Assembly: GCA_030836935.1 (NCBI GenBank)
Contig: JAUPMA010000206.1
Coordinates: 1 to 6,265 of the forward strand
Length of the DNA: 6,265 nt
Direction: 5' to 3'
Source: Pseudomonadota bacterium
Lineage (GTDB): Bacteria > Pseudomonadota > Gammaproteobacteria > SZUA-229
The position numbers and the translations under genes are program-made. Shown here piece by piece: positions 1 through 5,557 of this stretch; the first letter of the stretch is position 1; every line of letters begins with the position of its first letter. The notes under the pieces were generated by a model. It was not told the origin of the DNA, did not search any database, and saw only the letters and a list, made by a program, of their open reading frames with translations.

Positions 1-2
1 AC

Positions 3-200
3 AATGGCAAGACCTACATTGGCCTGATGAACGCGGGTTTGATGGGACAGATGTTTGGTGTCGGTGACATCATGAGTCAGGTGGCGGAAGACCAGAAAGT
101 GTTTGTGACCTTCGATGCCACCAAGCCGGCACCGCCATTGATCAAGGGCATGCCAGGCGGCGGTGGCAGTGGCGGCGGCAAGGAAGGCAGTGGCTGCTAG
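3..200 (+). CDS. Unrecognised protein, C-terminal fragment (5' end outside window)
   Basis: An open frame enters from the left edge and ends at TAG 198-200, giving 65 visible residues. The other two plus frames are closed by stops within about 65 bases. The visible part is a mixed region with segments YIGLMNAGLMGQMFGVGD and KVFVTFDATKP, then a proline-containing linker and a low-complexity tail rich in glycine (GGGGSGGGKEGSGC) whose last residue is cysteine. I do not recognise the family. No heme-binding CxxCH or transmembrane segment is visible in this fragment. It lies 42 bases upstream of the octaheme cytochrome gene with no hairpin between them, so the two are probably cotranscribed, and the product may be a partner of the cytochrome complex. 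That role is inferred from position only. Confidence 0.7.
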   Translation, partial: NGKTYIGLMNAGLMGQMFGVGDIMSQVAEDQKVFVTFDATKPAPPLIKGMPGGGGSGGGKEGSGC

Positions 201-232
201 GTCAAAACCCGTTTCCGAAAATGTGGCTCATG

Positions 233-238
233 AGGAGG
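233..238 (+). promoter_or_regulatory. Strong ribosome binding site of the octaheme cytochrome gene
   Basis: A perfect AGGAGG lies four bases upstream of the ATG at 243. It fixes the start and suggests efficient translation. The site is in the short gap after the upstream gene, where no separate promoter is evident. Confidence 0.8.
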
Positions 239-242
239 TAAC

Positions 243-1859
243 ATGTTTAATAAAATCATCAGCGTAGCTGTGCTTTCCCTGCTGGCACTGGGTTGGCAGG
301 GGATGGTAATGGCCGTGGAAAATATGGCGGCTGAAACCACGGCTGAACAGCCGGTAGCCAAGTCCACCGCCGATCATTCCAAGTTCAAGGAACTGGACAA
401 GGTGTTCAAATCCGGCCCCGATGTGACCAAGGCCTGTCTGGGCTGTCATACCGAGGCGGCCAAACAGTTACACAAAACCAAGCACTGGACCTGGGACTAC
501 ATTAATCCGGATACCAGCCAGCAGCTGGGCAAGAACAGGGTGATCAACAATTTCTGTACCGCTGTGCCTTCCAACTACAAGTTTTGTACGGCCTGCCATA
601 TCGGCTTTGGCTGGGAAGACAAGAACTTTGATTTCACATCTGAAGCCAATGTGGACTGCATGGTTTGCCACGACACCACCGGCAAGTACAAGAAATTGCC
701 CGGCCTCGCCGGTCATCCCAATTACGAAACCCTGGAATGGCCGCCGCATTCCGGCAAGTTCCGCGCACCGACCGACCTGAAAAACATCGCGCAGAATGTC
801 GGCCCCACCAGCCGCCAGACCTGCGGCGCCTGTCACTTCCGTGGCGGCGGTGGTGATGCCGTGAAGCATGGCGACCTGGACAGCACGCTGGAATTTCCGC
901 AGAAATATCTGGATGTGCACATGGATGCCAAGGGCCTGAATTTCACCTGCTCCAAGTGCCATGTTACGGAGAGCCACGAAGTATCCGGTTCGCGTAACCA
1001 GGTAACGGCCGCAGATGACAAGGGCCACCTGATTCCGGGCAGTACTGAAAAGCGCAACCCGGCAACCTGCGTTGCCTGTCACGACAACAATCCGCATGGT
1101 GCAAAACATGCCTTGCTGAACCGGCATACGGAAAAACTGGCCTGCCAGACTTGCCACATTCCCGCTTACGCGCGCGGTATGGCCACCAAGATGACCTGGG
1201 ACTGGTCAACCGCCGGCAAGCTGGATGAAAAAGGTCAACGCATCCAGACCCGTGGTTCGGATGGCAATGACATCTACGACAGCAAGAAAGGTGACTTCAC
1301 CTGGGAAAAATATGTGATCCCCGAGTACCAGTGGTTCAACGGCGAAGTGATTTGGACCCTGCCCGATACCCAATTTGATCCTGGAGCCGTACTCAAGATC
1401 AATGACTTCAAGGGCAGTCCGGATGATGGCAAGTCACGCATCTGGCCGACCAAGGTATTCCGTGGCAAACAGGCTTATGACAAGGCCAGCAATACCCTGG
1501 TTGTTGCCAGTCTGGCGGATGATCCCAAGACCGGTTTCTGGATGAACTATGACATGCAGAAAGCCGTAACGGCGGGCCAAGCTTATGTTGGCAAGCCCTA
1601 CAGTGGCGAGCTGGGATTTGTGGCTACTGAAATGAGCTGGCCGATTACCCATATGGTTGCGCCCAGTAATGACGCGCTGGCCTGTGATCAATGCCACCGG
1701 GAAGAGGGGCGTCTGGCAGGTGTCACCGGCGTGTATATGCCAGCCACCAATAACACTCCGCTGCTCGACAGGCTTGGATTCCTTGCCGCCTTTTTCACCC
1801 TGCTGGGCGTGCTTGGCCACGGTGCAATCCGTTACTTCATGCATAAGAGAGGTAAATAG
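243..1859 (+). CDS. Octaheme c-type cytochrome, tetrathionate reductase (OTR) family, membrane-anchored
   Basis: This is a 538-residue periplasmic multiheme cytochrome. A signal peptide spans residues 1-24 (cleavage after VMA). There are exactly eight CxxCH heme sites, starting at residues 65 (CLGCH), 115 (CTACH), 139 (CMVCH), 194 (CGACH), 236 (CSKCH), 276 (CVACH), 301 (CQTCH) and 481 (CDQCH), with a gap of about 175 residues before the last. The spacing and the HKTKHWTW, CHIGFGW and CHDTTGKYKK segments match my knowledge of the OTR family. The Shewanella enzyme reduces tetrathionate, nitrite and hydroxylamine in vitro and has one lysine-ligated active-site heme. Lysines 148, 150 and 151, just after the third motif, are candidates for that ligand (inference). 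A C-terminal hydrophobic helix at about 511-533 followed by HKRGK should anchor the protein in the inner membrane with the hemes outside. The cytochrome b gene starts two bases after the stop, making it the likely electron donor. The physiological substrate cannot be read from the sequence. Confidence 0.93.
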   Translation: MFNKIISVAVLSLLALGWQGMVMAVENMAAETTAEQPVAKSTADHSKFKELDKVFKSGPDVTKACLGCHTEAAKQLHKTKHWTWDYINPDTSQQLGKNRVINNFCTAVPSNYKFCTACHIGFGWEDKNFDFTSEANVDCMVCHDTTGKYKKLPGLAGHPNYETLEWPPHSGKFRAPTDLKNIAQNVGPTSRQTCGACHFRGGGGDAVKHGDLDSTLEFPQKYLDVHMDAKGLNFTCSKCHVTESHEVSGSRNQVTAADDKGHLIPGSTEKRNPATCVACHDNNPHGAKHALLNRHTEKLACQTCHIPAYARGMATKMTWDWSTAGKLDEKGQRIQTRGSDGNDIYDSKKGDFTWEKYVIPEYQWFNGEVIWTLPDTQFDPGAVLKINDFKGSPDDGKSRIWPTKVFRGKQAYDKASNTLVVASLADDPKTGFWMNYDMQKAVTAGQAYVGKPYSGELGFVATEMSWPITHMVAPSNDALACDQCHREEGRLAGVTGVYMPATNNTPLLDRLGFLAAFFTLLGVLGHGAIRYFMHKRGK

Positions 1860-1861
1860 TC

Positions 1862-2461
1862 ATGGCTGAAAGAATCTACATATTCAAGCGTTTCGAACGC
1901 TTCTGGCACTGGTCCCAGGCCTTGCTGATCATCATCCTGATGATGACCGGGTTTGAAGTACACGGATCATGGTCTGTGTTTGGCTTCAAGCAGGCAGTGA
2001 ATATTCACACCATCGCGGCATGGACGCTGGTGGGATTGTGGGTGTTCGCCATTTTCTGGCACTTTACGACGGGCGAATGGAAACAATACATTCCAACAAT
2101 GGAAAAAGTGGATGCCATGATGAAGTATTACCTGACCGGTATTTTCACTCATGCGCCGCATCCGTTTCGCCAGACTACCCTGCGCAAACACAATCCGCTG
2201 CAACGCATCGCCTATCTGTTTGTACTGGTAGTAATCAACCCGCTGATCTGGACCACTGGCTGGTTTTATCTTTTCTACGGCTCCTGGGATGCGTGGGGAT
2301 TCGGCTGGCTGGATTTGCGCTGGGTAGCCTTCTTCCATGTAGTAGCGGCATTCATGATGCTGATATTTTTCATCGCGCATATTTATCTGGCAACAGCAGG
2401 CCACACCGTTACATCGCACATCAAGGCGATGATTACCGGCTGGGAAGAAGTAGAAGACTGA
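1862..2461 (+). CDS. Membrane cytochrome b (Ni/Fe-hydrogenase / thiosulfate reductase b-subunit type)
   Basis: A 199-residue integral membrane protein with about four transmembrane segments (near 18-34, 48-68, 116-137 and 155-178). Histidines suited to ligating two b hemes sit in or beside them: H16 (FWHWSQ), H49 and H67 (FWHF) in the first half, H159 and H173 (FFIAHIY) in the last helix. The HNPLQRIAY motif at 110-118 before the third helix is typical of the PF01292 family, which includes PhsC-like and hydrogenase b subunits. Such subunits exchange electrons between the quinone pool and a periplasmic partner. The ATG is two bases after the octaheme cytochrome stop, preceded by a GAGAGG ribosome binding site overlapping the end of that gene, so the two are translationally linked and probably form one quinol-oxidising reductase. 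The direction of electron flow is inferred. Confidence 0.9.
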   Translation: MAERIYIFKRFERFWHWSQALLIIILMMTGFEVHGSWSVFGFKQAVNIHTIAAWTLVGLWVFAIFWHFTTGEWKQYIPTMEKVDAMMKYYLTGIFTHAPHPFRQTTLRKHNPLQRIAYLFVLVVINPLIWTTGWFYLFYGSWDAWGFGWLDLRWVAFFHVVAAFMMLIFFIAHIYLATAGHTVTSHIKAMITGWEEVED

Positions 2462-2511
2462 AGCTGGATTTATTGACATAAATTCGCACGACACGATGCG
2501 CATTTCCAGCA

Positions 2512-2540
2512 GGCGGGCTATCAGATAGCCCGCCGTATTT
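2512..2540 (+). terminator. Probable rho-independent terminator of the cytochrome operon
   Basis: A perfect 10-bp inverted repeat (GGCGGGCTAT at 2512-2521 and ATAGCCCGCC at 2525-2534) encloses a 3-base loop. It lies 50 bases after the cytochrome b stop. The following GTATTTAT is only moderately T-rich, so termination may be incomplete and the next gene could receive readthrough. Confidence 0.65.
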
Positions 2541-2566
2541 ATGCTCGCATTTCGGGGTAACGAAAA

Positions 2567-3451
2567 ATGTGGAGGCAAAAACCGCTGATTTGTCATGGCT
2601 GGCAAACCAATCCGTTTTTTATTTTCGGTTTAGGAATTCTTCTTTTTTTTATGAAGGCACATGCCGGAATCGACGGTATTCCGCACGCCGGCGTAAAGGC
2701 CGAAGAAAGTTTTCAATTCGAATATCTTTTTGCGCCACCTCATCGCGCTTTTGCCATTGCACCGGGTGGTGCCTGGTCCTGGCAGGCGGGAAAAGAAACC
2801 ACGGATGCCGCCAAAAAATCTGCGCTGGAAGCCTGCGGGAAATATACGCAGCAAAAATGCGTTTTGTATGCCGTGGATAACGAAATTGTCTTTGACGCCA
2901 AATCCTGGAGCAGCCTGTGGGGGCCGTATAAAACAGGACAACAGGCGTTCAAGGCCGCAACGGGTGTTGCACTGGGTGAAAAATTTCCGGATATCAAGTT
3001 CACTGATCCGGCAGGTGTAGGCAAAACCCTTTCGCAACTCAGGGGCAAGGTTGTGTTTATCCACTTCTGGGGCTGCTGGTGTGCATCCTGCCGTTATGAA
3101 TTTGTTTCGCTCATCGACATGTACCGCATCTTAAGGGATGTGATGGGAAAGGATGTGGAATTTGTAGTGCTGCAAATGCGGGAGCCAATCACGCAAGCCA
3201 AGGCTTGGGCAAAAGAAAATAATCTGTCAGCGTTACCCTTGTCGGACTCTGGTGTGAAAAGCAGCAGCGATACCGAGCTGACACTGCGCAGCGGCAAAAA
3301 AATACAGGATCGTGATCTGGCAAAAATATTTCCCGCCAGTTATGTGCTGGATAAACACGGTATCGTGATTTTTTCACACATGGGTTCAGTCAGTGACTGG
3401 TCCGAGTATGTTCCCTTCTTTCGTGATGCCGTCAGTCATTCCGGCAAGTAA
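2567..3451 (+). CDS. Exported TlpA/ResA-like thioredoxin-fold protein with N-terminal DUF4189-like domain
   Basis: A 294-residue protein. Residues 16-33 form a hydrophobic export signal ending in AHA, so the rest should be periplasmic, either cleaved or signal-anchored. Residues about 57-110 (AFAIAPGGAWSW, then ALEACG and KCVLYAV) resemble the DUF4189 pattern of a Gly/Trp motif followed by a cysteine pair, here C90 and C98. Residues about 136-290 form a TlpA/AhpC-TSA thioredoxin domain: GEKFPDIKFTD, LRGKVVFIHFWG, the redox motif WCASC at 171-175, and the cis-proline region FPASYVLDKHG at 255-265. The family acts as periplasmic thiol-disulfide reductases, including the apocytochrome reductants ResA and CcmG. 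A role in heme attachment to the neighbouring octaheme cytochrome is possible but inferred only from proximity. The ATG at 2567 has GGGG nine bases upstream; the internal ATG at 2651 would cut away the export signal and has a T-run before it. Confidence 0.85.
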   Translation: MWRQKPLICHGWQTNPFFIFGLGILLFFMKAHAGIDGIPHAGVKAEESFQFEYLFAPPHRAFAIAPGGAWSWQAGKETTDAAKKSALEACGKYTQQKCVLYAVDNEIVFDAKSWSSLWGPYKTGQQAFKAATGVALGEKFPDIKFTDPAGVGKTLSQLRGKVVFIHFWGCWCASCRYEFVSLIDMYRILRDVMGKDVEFVVLQMREPITQAKAWAKENNLSALPLSDSGVKSSSDTELTLRSGKKIQDRDLAKIFPASYVLDKHGIVIFSHMGSVSDWSEYVPFFRDAVSHSGK

Positions 3452-3475
3452 TTGCCTGCGCGCAGCGAGGTTGCA

Positions 3476-3763
3476 TTATTCGTGTGCAATGGTTTTTTTG
3501 GTGAACAGATAATCCTTCAGTTCCTTGCTCATCGCCGGATCGTTGCGACGTATCCATTCCAGTACCATCGCCGCGTGTTCCTTTTCCTCGTCTCGGTTGT
3601 GCGCAAGTATGGCTTTCAGCTCCTTGTTCTTGCAGGCATCCACACGCTGGTTATACCAGTCGACGGCTTCCAGCTCTTCCATCAGCGACACAATGGCACG
3701 GTGCATGTCGCGGGTTGCATCAGATAATTCATCAATCGGTTCGTGATAGCCTTCGTTGGACAT
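3476..3763 (-). CDS. Encapsulated-ferritin (EncFtn) family protein lacking a recognisable encapsulin-targeting tail
   Basis: A 95-residue mainly helical protein that I recognise as close to the Rhodospirillum rubrum encapsulated ferritin core through HRAIVSLMEELEAVDWYNQRVDA and ILAHNRDEEKEHAAM. Family members form a decameric ring whose ferroxidase site is built across a subunit interface. By alignment from memory, the site residues are E30, E60 and H63, with the entry residues E29 and E32 and the tryptophan W36 also present, so iron oxidation should be retained. The protein stops at TKKTIAHE directly after the conserved core. The usual C-terminal linker and LTVGSL-type encapsulin-targeting peptide are absent, and no shell gene is in the window. 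It is translated from ATG 3761-3763 with AGGAG eight bases upstream, 33 bases downstream of the DUF4124-like gene, so cotranscription is likely. It converges with the thioredoxin-like gene, 24 bases away. Confidence 0.88.
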   Translation of the reverse strand: MSNEGYHEPIDELSDATRDMHRAIVSLMEELEAVDWYNQRVDACKNKELKAILAHNRDEEKEHAAMVLEWIRRNDPAMSKELKDYLFTKKTIAHE

Positions 3764-3770
3764 TTTATTT

Positions 3771-3775
3771 CTCCT
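3771..3775 (-). promoter_or_regulatory. Ribosome binding site of the EncFtn-like gene
   Basis: AGGAG on the minus strand, separated by seven bases from the ATG at 3763. It supports this start and independent translation after the upstream gene. Confidence 0.75.
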
Positions 3776-3796
3776 GTTCTCATTTAAATGTTATTT

Positions 3797-4288
3797 CTAC
3801 TGCGCAGAAATATTTTCTACCTGCTTGTTATGCTGCTCCAGCGTCTTGCCGACATTTTTCGCATCCCTGAACAGTTTCTGGATATTATCGGGATCATACG
3901 GATTACCCAGTTCTGTCTCGTTCGTGGTTTCATTACTGTGGTTGCCGAGTGAAATCACGCGGTTACTGTCCGTGCCGGTTTCTTCCTCATCCGCTGTTTT
4001 CGTTCTCTGGACAACATTGACATTGGGCTGCAGATGTATGGTCTCACTCTCACCGGTGCAAGGACTTTGCGAAAACTCAACCTGGCCGCTTTCGTTTGTG
4101 CATTTGTACAGAGTCATTTCCTTGTCAGTGGTAACGCTCGACATATTGGTCATGGGCGCGCCAGCCGGTTTACCCGGTTTGAGCAGGCCCTGGAGAAAAT
4201 CCGGCAGGCTGCCGCCGCCGAGCATGTAATAGGGCACCAGTAGCAACAGGCCAGTCAGCAGAATCATCTTGAACAGTAGTTTTTTCAT
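3797..4288 (-). CDS. Membrane-anchored DUF4124-like protein of unknown function
   Basis: A 163-residue protein starting at ATG 4288, with GGAG ten bases upstream. An in-frame ATG at 4336 would add 16 basic, poorly conserved-looking residues and run through the predicted promoter, so it is rejected. Residues 1-23 (KK, then hydrophobic residues to YYMLGGG) form a signal anchor. Residues about 59-88 ([18 protein letters not shown], then HLQP) match the DUF4124 pattern of a short beta segment with an aromatic and a Ser-Gln/Asp-x-Pro turn; C63 and C77 could form a disulfide in the periplasm. The remainder is polar and low in hydrophobic residues, with a Thr/Glu/Asn-rich stretch at about 97-127 and a charged helix near 134-158. 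The domain has no established function. The gene leads an apparent two-gene unit with the EncFtn-like gene. Confidence 0.8.
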   Translation of the reverse strand: MKKLLFKMILLTGLLLLVPYYMLGGGSLPDFLQGLLKPGKPAGAPMTNMSSVTTDKEMTLYKCTNESGQVEFSQSPCTGESETIHLQPNVNVVQRTKTADEEETGTDSNRVISLGNHSNETTNETELGNPYDPDNIQKLFRDAKNVGKTLEQHNKQVENISAQ

Positions 4289-4298
4289 CTTTTTCGGT

Positions 4299-4302
4299 CT
4301 CC
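4299..4302 (-). promoter_or_regulatory. Ribosome binding site choosing the DUF4124-like start
   Basis: GGAG on the minus strand, ten bases upstream of ATG 4288. The spacing is at the long end, but the site favours this start, which begins directly with a signal-anchor sequence, over the in-frame ATG at 4336. Confidence 0.5.
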
Positions 4303-4315
4303 GTCTGGTCTGGTG

Positions 4316-4344
4316 ATTATGGCCCGCCGCCGCCATTTTGCCAG
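4316..4344 (-). promoter_or_regulatory. Predicted sigma70 promoter for the DUF4124-like/EncFtn unit
   Basis: On the minus strand CTGGCA (4344-4339, four of six consensus bases) and CATAAT (4321-4316, five of six) are separated by a 17-base GC-rich spacer. Initiation would fall near 4309, giving a leader of about 20 bases. Found by eye only. Confidence 0.45.
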
Positions 4345-4358
4345 TTGCCAGATAGCTG

Positions 4359-4387
4359 TTGCCCGGGCGTGTGGGAGAGAGTAGAAT
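4359..4387 (+). promoter_or_regulatory. Predicted sigma70 promoter for rpmE
   Basis: TTGCCC (4359-4364, four of six consensus bases) and TAGAAT (4382-4387, five of six) have a 17-base spacer. Initiation near 4394 would give a 35-base leader. It lies back-to-back with the predicted minus-strand promoter, with 14 bases between the two -35 boxes. Confidence 0.5.
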
Positions 4388-4418
4388 TCGCGCTCGTTTT
4401 CACTGCAATAACCGTTAC

Positions 4419-4422
4419 GAGG
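4419..4422 (+). promoter_or_regulatory. Ribosome binding site deciding the rpmE start
   Basis: GAGG sits six bases upstream of ATG 4429. This selects the MKPDIHPEY start over an in-frame ATG at 4345, which would add 28 residues unlike any L31 and lie upstream of the predicted promoter. Confidence 0.75.
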
Positions 4423-4428
4423 CTCAAC

Positions 4429-4638
4429 ATGAAGCCAGACATTCATCCCGAATACAAAGAAATTCATATCACTTGCAGCTGTGGCAATGCCTTTGACACG
4501 CGCTCTACCCGTGGCGACAAGTCCTACCACGTGGACGTTTGCTCCAAGTGCCACCCTTTCTATACCGGTCAGTCCAAGGTTGTGGATTCCGGTGGCCAGG
4601 TTGAAAAATTCCGCAAGCGTTTTGGCAACAAGAAGTAA
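4429..4638 (+). CDS. rpmE: 50S ribosomal protein L31 (zinc-binding form)
   Basis: A 69-residue ribosomal protein that aligns along its whole length with E. coli RpmE. It opens with [12 protein letters not shown], has CSCGN at 16-20, [11 protein letters not shown] at 37-47 and ends [15 protein letters not shown]. The four cysteines C16, C18, C38 and C41 are the zinc ligands of the C+ paralogue, as opposed to the zinc-free YkgM/RpmE2 type made under zinc starvation. It belongs to the large subunit and bridges to the 30S head. It has its own predicted promoter and a terminator 23 bases after its stop, so it looks like a monocistronic unit. Confidence 0.97.
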   Translation: MKPDIHPEYKEIHITCSCGNAFDTRSTRGDKSYHVDVCSKCHPFYTGQSKVVDSGGQVEKFRKRFGNKK

Positions 4639-4660
4639 GCAATTGCCTGAATACAAGCCG

Positions 4661-4691
4661 AAAAGGGCGCTGTTGCACGGCGCCTTTTTTT
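4661..4691 (+). terminator. Rho-independent terminator of rpmE, overlapping the nuclease start region
   Basis: The left arm AAAAGGGCGC (4661-4670) pairs with GCGCCTTTT (4680-4688) with one bulged G, around a 9-base loop. The right arm runs into seven consecutive T (4685-4691). This is a canonical terminator shape. The left arm contains the only SD-like sequence (AAGGG), and the loop holds the TTG proposed as the start of the next gene. Confidence 0.8.
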
Positions 4692-5449
4692 GTTTCCCTG
4701 TTTGCCTGTTTTTCCCGTTTCAGTCGCCTGCCGGGATACTTTGCCCACCCGTTGTCATTGATGAAACTGTTGCAGCGCGCAGCGCGTCGGATGGCGATAC
4801 CCTGCGTCTGGCAGATGGCCGCAAGGTGCGTCTGATTGGCATCAATACTCCCGAACTGGCGCGTGACAATCAGCCCGCCGAACCACTGGCCAGTGAGGCC
4901 AAAACCGCCCTTATCCGCCTGCTGGCGCAGTCAGGCAACCGCATCGGCCTGAAATATGGCCACGAGCGCCTGGATACCTACCAGCGCACGCTGGCGCACG
5001 TTTATCTGGCCGATGGCACCAGCGTCCAGGCCGCCTTGCTTGAGCAGGGCATGGCCACGGCCTTCACGACTCCTCCCGATGATCGCTACAGTGATTGTTA
5101 CCGTTCTGCGGAACAGCAGGCGATGCAGCAGCACCTTGGCCTGTGGGCGCTGGCGGATTACCAGCCCAGAACCCTCAACCAGCTTGACCGCCGGGATAAC
5201 GGTTTTCGCCGGGTACAGGGCCGGGTCAGCCAGATCAGCCGCAGTTCGTCTGCGGCCTGGGTGATGCTGGGGGAAAAACTCAAGATCCGTATTGCCGCCA
5301 GCGACCTGGTTTATTTCAGCCAGCCCTGGCTGCAAGGCCTGGTTGGCAGGGACATTGAAGTGCGTGGCTGGCTGCATCCCGAGGGCCAGGCTTTTTTCAT
5401 GCAGCTGCGCCACCCCGATGCGGTAAAAATCATTGAATCCGGAAAATAA
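4673..5449 (+). CDS. Exported staphylococcal-nuclease-like (thermonuclease family) protein; start uncertain
   Basis: About 258 residues if started at TTG 4673; only the part from about 4735 onward is certain. The SNase fold is clear: SDGDTLRL (acidic residues 40 and 42), RKVRLIGINTPEL with the catalytic-type R53 and NTPE at 58-61, and LDTYQRTLAHVYL with the second arginine R105. Compared with staphylococcal nuclease, the calcium-ligand aspartate of DTPE is asparagine here. Residues about 181-252 resemble a C-terminal OB-like domain (VQGRVSQI, then IEVRGWLHPEGQAFFMQLRHP). The hydrophobic stretch at 2-20 looks like an export signal, suggesting a periplasmic or extracellular nuclease, as is usual for the family. 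No ATG lies in frame between the rpmE stop and the conserved core. TTG 4673 follows AAGGG by five bases; TTG 4643 and CTG 4670 are alternatives. ATGs further upstream lie inside rpmE out of frame and are unlikely. A lost start codon cannot be excluded. Confidence 0.8.
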   Translation: MHGAFFCFPVCLFFPFQSPAGILCPPVVIDETVAARSASDGDTLRLADGRKVRLIGINTPELARDNQPAEPLASEAKTALIRLLAQSGNRIGLKYGHERLDTYQRTLAHVYLADGTSVQAALLEQGMATAFTTPPDDRYSDCYRSAEQQAMQQHLGLWALADYQPRTLNQLDRRDNGFRRVQGRVSQISRSSSAAWVMLGEKLKIRIAASDLVYFSQPWLQGLVGRDIEVRGWLHPEGQAFFMQLRHPDAVKIIESGK

Positions 5450-5509
5450 ATGCCCGCCGTTGATAACCGCAGCTTTTCCCGGCCGCTTTAACTTTGCTGC
5501 CTGCACAAA

Positions 5510-5518
5510 TGATATAGT
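5510..5518 (+). promoter_or_regulatory. Predicted extended -10 promoter for maeB
   Basis: TG-A-TATAGT is an extended -10 element (TGN plus five of six -10 bases). No good -35 exists at 16-18 bases, which fits an extended -10 promoter. Initiation near 5525 would leave a leader of about 33 bases before ATG 5558. Confidence 0.45.
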
Positions 5519-5557
5519 TTCGCCTTCCTATCCCGAGGTCCACTTCAAGTCGTCCAC

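Noticed and set aside
468..1157. A 229-codon minus-strand open frame inside the octaheme cytochrome gene
   Set aside because: It is the antisense shadow of a gene with eight heme motifs, has no recognisable domain, and overlaps it entirely. The other long frames over 964-1844, 1967-2605, 4931-5506 and 5663-6264 are rejected for the same reason.
2473..2478. Perfect TTGACA after the cytochrome b gene, as a promoter for the thioredoxin-like gene
   Set aside because: The bases 16-18 downstream (around ATGCGC) bear no resemblance to a -10 box, and any transcript would pass through the 10-bp hairpin at 2512-2534.
3440..3475. Hidden encapsulin-targeting peptide beyond the EncFtn stop, by readthrough or frameshift
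   Set aside because: I translated the minus strand past the stop in all three frames and found nothing resembling an LTVGSL-type motif.
4320..4335. CCGCCGCCGCC run as a repeat element
   Set aside because: It is a single short low-complexity stretch, with no other copy noticed in the window; no direct-repeat array of CRISPR type was seen anywhere.
4289..4336. Extended N terminus of the DUF4124-like protein from ATG 4336
   Set aside because: It would place a basic 16-residue extension before a complete signal anchor, and it overlaps the predicted promoter; the start at 4288 has its own GGAG.
4481..4672. Nuclease start at ATG 4481 inside rpmE
   Set aside because: The resulting N-terminal 60 or so residues are just the out-of-frame reading of rpmE and would bury the export signal in the middle of the protein.
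5450..5510. Terminator after the nuclease gene
   Set aside because: The CCGCCG and GGCCGC segments do not form a continuous stem, and no T-run follows.
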